Of a stretch of 64,000 bases of DNA, positions 54,553 through 64,000 are shown one piece after another (the first letter of the stretch is position 1; each line of letters begins with the position of its first letter). The translations under genes were made by a program, and so were the position numbers. The notes below the pieces were generated by a model. That model did no database searches. It was not told the DNA's origin and saw only the letters and a list, made by a program, of their open reading frames with translations. This stretch comes from Rhizaria sp. SCN 62-66 (lineage: Eukaryota > Rhizaria, unplaced): positions 1 through 64,000 of the forward strand of contig MEDY01000090.1 in NCBI GenBank assembly GCA_001724265.1. Direction: 5' to 3'.

Positions 54553-57030
54553 ATGTCAAAGCGCGAGCTCACTCCCCAGGAGGTTGCGAAACTACAACAT
54601 GCAAAAGCCAGCTCTGGTTCGAAGAAGGGGATTGTGACAAAAGCTAACAAAAGACTTGCCGAGGCCAAGAGGGCTGCTGATAATGCTGCTGCTACCGCCA
54701 AGGCCATCGCTGATGACCCTACGGCTACAGCTGAGGCTAAAGCTGCCGCTGATGCTGCTGTTGAATCTGCAGCCGAAGATGTTAAAGGAGCGACTAGTGC
54801 TGTTGCCAATGCTGAGGCGGCTGCAGCCGCTGCCTATCAGCTTTATAAGGATCTCGAGGCTGCTCTGAGTCTCAAGGAGCAGCAGCCGCAGCCAGTGATA
54901 CAGCCACAGTCGCTTTCGCATCCCCAGTCTGACACTGGGGCTGAGGCTCGCGCTCCGACTCAGTCTCAGGCTCAGACCCAGGCTGCGACTTCGCCTGCGT
55001 CAGCGGCAGCGACTGCGGTATCGACTTCCAGCGCAGGTCACGACTCTCAGAGCAACAGCGAAACCACTGGCACTGGCGCCAACACTGACGCTAACACTGA
55101 GGCGATCGCTCATGCTACCGCTATTTCTGACGCGAGTGCTGACGCTAAGGCTGACGCTTATGCCGACGTGAGCGCTCATGTTGACTCTGCCAGTAGGACT
55201 GCTCCCGCAAGCGATGCTGCTGCTGCTGCTGCTGCTGCTGCAACTGATTCTAGCTCTGCTGGTGGTGGTGGTGGTGGTATTGTTGCTTCTGGCACCGACG
55301 CCGATTTGAGCAGCACTGCGATCTATGCCAACGACGACGATTACAATGATATGAACGACGGCTATGATGTCTACGGTTACCATAATTATCACGAGGAGAC
55401 TCTCGAGAGAGTTGATTTCGTCAACAACATTTATAGCAGCCGGAGTACACACAGTGACACGCGCGGTGATGACACGTTCCTAACCACGGATGCGAGTTCT
55501 GTTGTTGCGGACTTGCCTGGGAGTGTTTGTGTTAACGCCGCCACTGCAGCTGTTGAGAAGACTGATTCTGCGTCCGCTACTGAGCCTGGGGCCGCGACTG
55601 ATTCGGAGACTGCGGCTGCGGAGTCGGCTGCTGCGGGTGCGGCTGCTGCGGCTGCAGAGGACGTGCAGGAAACCATTGACAACAGCGACAACTTCATCAG
55701 TGTTAGAAACACCCCTGCCACGACCAAGAAGAAGAGCCTTGATATGATGACTGATGATGAATCGATATTCGCTGCGATGATGATAACCCCGTTGGCTGAT
55801 GCGCAAAACGCAGCAGCTGATGCGCAGACCACCACTGCAGACACGGGCGCAGCCACTGCTGGCACAGCAGCCGCTGCTGGCCCAGCAGCCGCTGCTGTCC
55901 CGGCCGGCGCAGCACAGATTGCCATGACAGATAACGACGACGACACCGCTGCTGCTGATACTACGGTGGCGCCCGATGCTGTATCGGTGGCCGACGATGA
56001 TGGCAGTCGCGTTGTGAAGCCCAATGCTCGGCAAACTTGCGCCCGGGCTCCTCGGAACGCTGCCAAAGCACCCGCAGCTCTCGCAGCACCCACTGTACCC
56101 GCCCAGCATTCCGTTAACGACAACAATCGCGATAGCTTTGACGGGGACCCGGACGCGAACGCTGAGGTCGATAACGCAAGCAACGTGAACGTCGCGAGCG
56201 CGAGCGCCAGGGGCCGCCGCGGCCGTGGCGGCGCGGGCGCGACCAGGGGTGGCAGGGCACCTAAGGCGGCTACTGCCAAAGCTGCTGCTGCCGAGGCTGC
56301 TGCTGCCGAGGCTGCTGCTGCTGTTGCTGCCGAGACTGTTGCTGGCGCTGCGACCGGTGACGTCACGATCACTGACGTTGCGGTTGTTGATGCCACTGCT
56401 GTTGACAGTGATATCAAGCGTGCCAAGAGCAAGGCTCGCGTGTCACTTTCTCCTTCCGACGTGACCGACAGCGTTTTTGCGAGCATACCAGCTAACACCG
56501 CCCTCAGTCCGAGCGCTGTGAGCATTCCCTGTCCGAGCCGTCGGGGCGCGAACGCCCGCGTCCGCCCCACTGCCGCCGCCACTGCTACCGCTGTCGCAGC
56601 TCCTGCTGCGCCTGCTGCGAGTTCTCCGTCTGGCAGCAGTGCTGGCAGTGCTGCTGCTCCTGCCGCTGCTGCTCCTGCCGCTGCTGCTGGTGTTGCGCTC
56701 AGTGTTTCGCGAGACGGAGTCTTGACTGCTGACGAGTACACGCGGCTTACCAAAGAGGGGCGGCTTAGCTTCGACGCGGCCGTGGCGCTCATGCTCTTGC
56801 CGGCGTTGAACGACCTCAGTACTCTCGGCAGCAACATCGTCTTCACCAATGTTATCACTGGCGCTGTGCACATTGCCAACAGCAACAGCAACAGCCGTCG
56901 TGGCGCTAAGGCAAGCGGGAAAGCACCAGTTTTAGCGACGGCTAAATCCCAAGCTCAGGCTCAGGCAGCGGCTGCGGCAAGCAAGATCAACAAGGGTGCG
57001 AATCGAAACAGACTTAGCAGCAATGCCAAC

Positions 57031-57061
<31 letters not shown>

Positions 57062-60000
57062 AACTGAGTGGATTCAAAGCGAGCGCGAGCTTTTCTGTGG
57101 CTGGTGGTGCCGAGGCAGCAGTTAAGACTGTGCTTTTGCCTGCTTTGAAGCTAAGCCGCCGCCCGTTGACCCTCGCGGCCAGCTTCGACCACGCCGCCCT
57201 GCGCGCGCGCATTGAGCGGGAACGCGCGGCCGCCGGTGCCGCGTATTTGGCCGCTGTGCTCGACGAAGAAGAGGAGGAGTTTGGCTTTGACGCCAAGTCG
57301 AGGCAAAGCCGTGAGGCGGCGCATAAAGCTGCGTTGAAGCAGGCTTCTTAGCTGCTGCACTCCCGCTGCATCGCCAACGACGCGCACGGCAGTAACAGCA
57401 CTAACGACACCAACAACAACAACAATAGCAACGATCGCAAGTCAGCTGTGACTGGGGCAGCTTTCGGGCCGCATTGCTGCAGTGTGACGACTGTCAGAGA
57501 CCGCGCGAACCCTGTTCGTGGCTTGCGGCCTCCGAAATGGATTCGCCGCGGCCTAACTTACCGCAACCGCCGGCTCACGGTCTTCGCTGGCGTGCGCAGG
57601 CGTGCCCTCCAGTTCTTGCGCGACGCAGCTAAACTTAAAGACCCCGTGTACTTTATTTCCGCAGTGATCAGCTGCGAGGAGCAGCTGCTGCGCTCTGTCA
57701 TTGCACTGAGCCCGTATCCTCTCACTGTGACTGTGGGCGCAGCGCCGTCTGTCGGGCTAAGTGCCGGCAAGGACAGTCTAAGTACCCCTGCTGCCGACTC
57801 TACCTTCGGCGGTCTAAGTAGGTTCACGCGCGGGTACTTACAGCTGTTTAGCGATACGACCCTTACGGCGATGTACGATGCCGCGCGCACCGCGCTCGCC
57901 GCCTCTCAAGCGCGCGCTTCTTTGAGTCCAAGCAGCTCCAGTGCTTCTGCTGCTGATGCTGCTGCTGTTGCTGCTGCTAATGCTGGTGATGCGTTTGTGG
58001 GTCTCAACGGCGCTATTGCGGCCGCGCTTGAGTTGGCAGAGGTCCAAAGCGGCAAAGCGCTTGACGACTACGCTGCTGACAAGCTTTACGGCTGCGGCCG
58101 CAGTCGCCCCGAAAGTTTGTTGCAGAACGCTCACAGTCGCTTTCGCAGCGCTCACAGCCATTGCGACGCGTTTGAGCGGAGCAAGAATACGAAAGCAGCG
58201 CAGCACCCTGTGTTTGCGCACATCTACAGTCAGAACACTGCTGGTGGCATGACTGATGATAATGACGACGTCGCTGTCTTTCGCGACGTCGCCGCTCACG
58301 GTCACTTTGTGTCTGCTCACGGTCACTCTGCACACCATAGTCACGCGGTGTTCAGTGACGGAGAGGCGTCGTTTAGCTGGGATTACGACGCAGCTGCTGA
58401 GGACTCGGAATCCAACTCAAGCACTGACTCCGAGTCGGCGTCAGCGTCAGCCTCCGCCTCAGCCTCAACCTCTGGCTCTAGCTCTGGCTCTGGCAGTAAC
58501 TCTGGGTCAGAGGGCACTGACTCCGGCTCTGGCTCTGGCTCTGGTTCCGGTCCTAACTACCAGTCTGATTCGGCTTCCGACTTTGACTTTGACTCGCATA
58601 CCAGCAGTAGCCGGAGCACGAAGCGTGCGCGCTTAGGCGGTGCGGCTGCTGTCAGTCGCGTGAAGAGCTGCAGCGAGGCCCGTCAGAGCCGGGCGAGCAT
58701 TCCCTACAACATCGGCGACGACGATGACGCTAACGCGGACTACGAAGACAGCAACGACGGCGACGACTCCGACGACTCCGATGATGTCGACGCTGGCGAT
58801 CGCGACGTGCCTTCGAAGCGCAGCCGGATCGCGAGCGCCAGCGCCCGTGGGAAAGGCAAGAAAGCTGCGCGCAGTGCTGGTAAGGGCCGCGGCAGTGGTG
58901 GGCCGCGCGGGATGAAGTTGCCTGGCAACGGCATTGGCGGCGGACCCCGACGCCAACCGGCACAAAAGCGTGCTACCGCCGCCACCACTGCCACCGCAGC
59001 TGCTGCTGCCGCTGCCTCTGCCTCAGCCGAGTCTGACACGGACACAGCGGACGGCGCTGCTGCTGCTGCTGCTCATGTTGCGATGACTGAGACGCCTCGG
59101 GGAGAAGGCACTGACGATGAAAAGGAAATCATTCCCGAAGCTAAACGCCCTCGCGTGCCTTTGCCGTCGTTTGTACCTGCTGCGAGCGCGTCGAACCGTG
59201 CCATTTCTCTTCCTAATCATCACAGCAACTAGAACACGGCTGCTATCACTCCCACCGTGCGTACCGATGACGGTAGCACACGCGTGAACACAGACTCAGA
59301 TGTCCGCAGTATGACTGACAGTGCCACCGCTAGTATCAACGACGCAGAACACGTTCCTACAACTGCTGGTCTCGCCTTTGCTCTTCCCGCCGCGGCCGTC
59401 GCCACCAATGGCCCTGGAACCGCCGCTCCCACTGACTCTGTTGCTGGCGCTGCCGATGCTGGAACTCGCACTGCTCTTGGCGCTGGTGCTGATGCTGACG
59501 TCGACGCGGAGGCAGCGGGCGACGCGTTTGCCAGAGGTCGCCGCAACCGCGCCCGGGCGAGCGCCTCGGCAAGTGCAAGCGCCTCTGCGAGTTTGAACGC
59601 CTCGGCGAATGCTCGAGCTACGGCCAATGGGCCTCAGAGCCAGCAGCCGGTTAAGAAGCTCACGCGGGCGCAGCAGCGACAAAAGGAGCTCGAGGAGAAA
59701 CAACAACAACAGCAACAACAGCAGCAGTTGCTACAACAGCAGAAGCAGGCGCAAGAGCAAGAGCAGCTTGACATTACCAGTGCCGCAGCTTTGCAGGCGA
59801 CGGCCGCCGCCGGCACTGCTGCTACTTCCGCTGCACATGCTGCCAACGCCCCACTTGACGCCGCGACTGTGCCCACGACTGCAGCTGGGGTTTCGGACGC
59901 CGCGCCTGGGTTTGCGACTGCTGCGGCAGCGAATGTTGATGACGACTTTGAGATTGTTAATGTGAGTGCGCCGTCGCCGAAGGCTCAGACTCCTGTCACT

Positions 60001-63000
60001 GCGACTTCCGCCGCTGCCACCGCCGTTGCCATTCCTGTTACCGCGTTCGTTGTCGCTGATGCTGGTCCTCTCAAGTCAACAGTGGACTCCGGCGTTGTAG
60101 GCCCACTCCCAGGCAACACAAGTGCGACCGCTGCTCCCCAAGACGCCGGCGCTCTCAGCGCCAGCCCCGCTCTTGCTCCCATTTTTCCTGCCGCCCTCGA
60201 CCTCGCCAGCGCCAACAACCCCGTCAGTGCCAGAGCCAGCGCCAGTGCCAGTGCCAGAGCCGCCAATGGGCGTGGGCGTGGGCGCGGGGATGCCGCGCTC
60301 TCTGTGAGTGTAAAGCGCGACAGCTGGAGCGTCCTTCCCCGCCATGTTGGCGACGACGATGATCAGAGCCACAGCCAACGGCACGTCAGCAGCAGCGAGA
60401 GCAACAACAGCAAGACGACGAGCGTGAACGTGATGAACGCCATGTCTGTTATCTTGATGGGCGACAATGACGACGACGAGAACGACTTTGTGGGCAGGAC
60501 TTATAACAGCGAAGACATTCCGCCTTTTGCCGAGCTGCCACTCGAGCAAAAGCAGACTGCGCTCCAGACCTCTCCACAAAGTGACTCTCCAGCCCAGCGC
60601 CTCGCGGTGCGGAGTGCGGGCGCGCGCGCTGGCGACTCGCGCAAGCGCACCGCGCCGTCCCCCACTGCCGAGTCTGACAGCGCTGGCCCCAGCCCGCAGA
60701 GCACCGCGGGCGCGAGCGCGAATCTCACGAGTGCGCAGGGTAGGGCTGCTAAGGCGCGCGCGGCGGCGGCACGACGAAAAGTTGTGACAGCCGCTGCTGC
60801 CGCCGCTGCTGCTGCTTCTGCCTCTGCTGATGATGCCACCGTCGCTGCTGAGAAGACGCGTGCAAAGGGCCGGCCGAGGGCCCTTGGTGCCAGTCGTAAC
60901 GGGAGCACCCAGCGCAAGAGCGCAGCGAGCTCGGTCTATTCATCTTCTGATAGCTCTGGCGCGGACTCAAGCTCTGGCTCGGGCTCTAATTCGAGCTCTA
61001 GGTCTAGCTCAAACTCTAGCCCAAATTCTAGCTCGAAATCTGGCTCCTCTTCAAGCTCTAGCTCTAATTCTTCCAACAACAACAGCAGCAGCAGCACCAG
61101 CAGCAGCAGCGGCGACAGCAGCAGTAGTAGTAGCAGTAGTAGCAGTAGTAGTAGCAGCAGCAGCAGCAGCAGCAGCAGTAGCGGCAGCGACGGCAGCGGC
61201 AGCGGCAGCGACAGCTCCCCCCCTAAGTCCCCTTCGAACCGCTCCCGCTCTCGCTCCCGCAGCTCCACTGCGACTACCAGCAGCAACAGCAGCAGCGGCA
61301 ACAGCAGCTGCAGCCGCAGTGCTAGTGCTAATGCCAGTGTCAGTGCCAGCGCCAACAACAGCGACATTGCCAGCGCCAGTGACAGAGACGCTGAGAACGC
61401 GGTTGAGCCCCCGATCGACGTCATGCCGCAGTTTCCTTTTGCTTCGCGTGCGTTTTTTCTCTCCCGGAACGGGGCGTCTCAGGCGGCGCAGTTTCTTGAC
61501 TCCGAAATGGTCAAATTTGCGCGGAGTGTGTCGGTGGCGCCTCCGTTTGCGAAGAGTGTGCCGCCGCACAGTCACCCCGCTCACCACAAGCCCCGCGCTG
61601 TCAAAAACGCTGCCGCTGCTGCCGCGACCGCGGCTGCCTCGGCTGCCGCAGCATCCGGCAACAGCAACAGCGCTAACCTGAGCGCTATCAGCAGTTCGAC
61701 GACATTGCAGCAGCAACAGATCAATGCGTTCATTCTCGTGAGCTGCTTTTTCAAGCGCAACGCCAACGGCCCTTTGCGCTATCTATTGCGCATGACTCCG
61801 CGTCGTCTGCCGCACCCGGTGACCGTGAGCACGCTGCACGGTCTTTTTGGCTCTGCGTACACGCGACAAGACACGCTGGACAGTCTCGACGACACGCGCA
61901 AGCTCACGTCCGACGCGATTGACATCTGCTTCGCCCGGGTTTGGCAGCGGATCACTCTGTTGCCGTACGAGGAAGCGCTCATCCACATGATTCGCCAGGT
62001 CCAGCAAGAGCGCAAGCGGAAACGCCAACTGCAGCGTAATACGCCGCAGTCTCAGCAGTCTCAGCAGTCTCAGCAGTCTCAGCAGCGGCAGGCCGAGCAG
62101 GGCGCATTGCCGCACTGCGACGTAGCTGCGCTGCGCGTCCGCGGCCAAGCCGACCGGGACGCCGCCGCCCGCGAGCACCGCCAGGGCCTGCGCATGATCA
62201 GCACGCTGCTCAACCACAAGCTCGGCTCCACGCTCGGCGACATCAACACCGACACGAACGCGCGACGCGAGCTGTGGTTGACGCTGCACGAACAGGCCAC
62301 GGTCGCGGACAGGACGCTGCCGGTGTATGTGACGCGCCGGGAGCGGGAAGCCCAGCGTGAGTGCGACGCGCGCGTCGGCAGGCAGCTGGCGCTGATGAAG
62401 GCGGCCGTCGCGCGCCACAGCGCGGCCTACCCACCCCGCGCGCTGGCGGCTGCGACGGCGCTGGCGCAGACGACTGCGGCCGCCGAGCGGCAGCCGGTGG
62501 CGGAGACTGCTTGGATGAAGCAAGAGAGCAGCGACTCATCTTCACCCCTTGTTTCGCGTGTTGAGGTGGAGTTCAGTGCGCTGTGTGTACCGTTGTCGCA
62601 CGTTGTTGCCGATGACGCAGTTGTGGCTTCGCTCAGTCAGTCTGAGCTGATAGCACTGAAGGCGCTTGCATTGCTGACTCACGCTTTTACTCCAGACGTG
62701 TACTCATCGCCACCCAAGACTGCTAACACGAACTCGACTGTCGGCGCGAATACGATCGCTAGTCCCACTAAGAATGCTTACAGCTCTCCTGCTCGCCCCA
62801 ACTCTGGTGTCGGTACCTCTACTGCTACCAAGACCAAAGGTGTCGAGAGTCTGGTTCCACTCTCTATCGCCCCCTTGCCTCTCGGCTGGCAATACCCGTC
62901 CACGAGCACGCTCGTGACGGGCCACGCGTGTCCGTTTCGCCGCACGCCGGTGCTGCTGCGGCCCAGTCAAGCCGCTGTGCGCATGCGCTACCTCGCGCTC

Positions 63001-64000
63001 GCGCTCGGCGGCGGCAAAAGCAGCAAGAGCAACGACGGCAACAACATTGGCACCGGAGACGGTGGTGACGACCAGCAGCTGCAGCAATGGCCCGTGAGGC
63101 GTCGTGGCGAGTGTGCTTCGTGGAGCCAGAGCGTGGACATCGCGATCCACACGCTCACCCAGCTGTACAACAACATCACTAGCAGCGAGAGCAAGATCAC
63201 GCTGACTGGCTGCGCAAGGACTGACGAGTTTCCCCGCGCTGGTGTGCGCGCCGCGAGTGCGCGTTCGCGCCCGGAAGATCCGAGCAGCCGTGCGCTGCGC
63301 TACTTCGTGATGCACACCGCCTCGCTGCTCAAGTCGAGTCAATCCCGCCAAGATTTGCCTCCCAAGCCAGAGAAGCTCGCAGTTGCACGCAACACGATGC
63401 GTATCCTGCTGGCTGATTCTTCCCCCAGTGCTGTTTCGCCACCGACGCCAACAAAGGAGACGGCAACGAACGGCGCACGCTACTCGAGCTCTCGCGCTTC
63501 CCAAGGTCCCCACCCTTCTTCTCGTTCGAGGGGTAGTGCGACTGCTGGTCAGATGACACTCGCAAGCGTCCGCGCCAGCAGCGTGCGCGCTCGCGGCGCA
63601 TCGATGGCTGATTCCGACAGCGATGACGACGGCAACAGCAACGTGAGCGCCCAAGATAAGTGGCTCGATACCTTTGCTCCCCGCCTGCTTGCAAACTATG
63701 CGAGTGATAGCTATCGAGCCAAGGCTGCCAGCCGCGCCGACGTGACCGAGGCCGAGCTCTGGGGCCAGCTGCTTTCAGTGCAAACACGCCGTCACCTCGC
63801 CCGCTCCCGCTGGCTCAACGAGCTTCTGGGGTACTTACACCCCGTGACCGCGGCGCGCCTAAGGGCCAGGCTGTTTGCCCTGCCGACAATCGCGACTGCG
63901 AGTGTTATCAACGCGGAGGGCACCTACGGGTACTTAGACATTCTAAGGGCCATCTCGCGCGTGGACGTCATTGAGTACGAATACCTGCTTATCCCTGTTC
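54553..64000 (+). CDS. Very long low-complexity protein, incomplete at window end (>=3,149 codons)
   Basis: I do not recognise this protein. It starts at ATG 54553 (MSKRELTPQEVAKLQHAKA) and reads in one frame to the window end. TAG codons at 57349-57351 (residue 933) and 59230-59232 (residue 1560) must be sense. Residues 1-130 are an Ala/Lys/Glu helical segment, followed by long Ala-, Ser-, Asp- and Gln-rich disordered regions, including an SR-like Ser tract at 60940-61270. Islands with ordinary composition are GLRPPKWIRRGLTYRNRRLT and KDPVYFISAVISCEEQLLRS (about 995-1055), and especially 61700-64000, with FILVSCFFKRNANGPLRYLL, SDAIDICFARVWQRITLLPY and ALRYFVMHTASLLKS. The basic, Gly-rich and Lys/Arg patches suggest a nuclear or nucleic-acid-associated protein, which is only an inference. 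No intron seen; the 3' end lies outside the window. Confidence 0.75.
61075..61210 (+). repeat. AGC/AGT Ser tract
   Basis: A long run of AGC and AGT codons with a few GGC/GAC encodes more than thirty Ser within about 45 residues of the giant C-terminal gene. The mixture of synonymous codons argues for selection on the protein tract rather than a recent pure-repeat expansion. Confidence 0.8.

Noticed and set aside
60936-61424. Minus-strand Leu/Glu-rich frame resembling a transmembrane protein
   Set aside because: It is the reverse complement of AGC/TCT Ser tracts in the + strand gene.
1-64000. CRISPR array, prokaryotic operon or integrated virus
   Set aside because: Introns, eukaryote-specific genes and the absence of regularly spaced direct repeats or viral hallmark genes rule these out.

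Overview
This window is nuclear DNA from a eukaryote. Compact, GC-rich, strongly low-complexity coding regions (Ser/Ala/Asn/Gln tracts) alternate with AT-rich spacers. Fourteen spliceosomal introns of 129-242 nt can be placed by reading-frame continuity, and most begin GTACGT or GTACGC. The gene set (PIG-A, mitochondrial p32/MAM33, ARMC1, tRNase Z, GCNA-type protease, MORN/ankyrin/FYVE and OGFr-domain proteins) fits a free-living protist with mitochondria and GPI anchors. I cannot name the lineage from sequence alone.

The main observation is that TAG is not a stop codon here. Ten in-frame TAG codons lie inside otherwise continuous genes. One sits just before the most conserved block of PIG-A exon 1, two sit in a Gln tract of tRNase Z, and one sits in a Gln tract of the MORN protein. 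Every gene end that I can place uses TAA (9 genes) or TGA (2 genes), never TAG. The simplest reading is a nuclear code with UAG = glutamine. Several reading frames that look like separate genes are therefore one gene.

Layout: 1-1.4 kb, an approximately 390-bp repeat carrying a tRNA-Trp-like unit; its inverted partner is at 4.8-5.2 kb, and the pair flanks an unknown 985-aa gene (1380-4337, -). 5972-21408 (-), a giant MORN/helical/ankyrin/FYVE-like protein of about 5,025 aa. 21996-25259 (-), a GCNA/SprT-type protein, divergent from ARMC1 (25975-26853, +). 27939-28652 (-), ITP pyrophosphatase, divergent from PIG-A (29189-32041, +). 32463-33558 (+), p32/MAM33. 33.6-38.8 kb, a gene-poor stretch with striking hairpins. 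38830-41824 (-), a bZIP factor with a frame switch, divergent from a 2,298-aa tRNase Z (42498-50351, +). 50627-51916 (-), OGFr-domain protein. 52322-53710 (-), ankyrin protein, divergent from a very long disordered gene (54553 to beyond the window end, +).

Four of the gene pairs are divergent over spacers of 0.5-0.85 kb that probably hold shared promoters. A 10-16 bp motif (core CTAAGGGGGT, often followed by ACTTA) recurs at least nine times, always on the + strand, regardless of gene orientation or reading frame.
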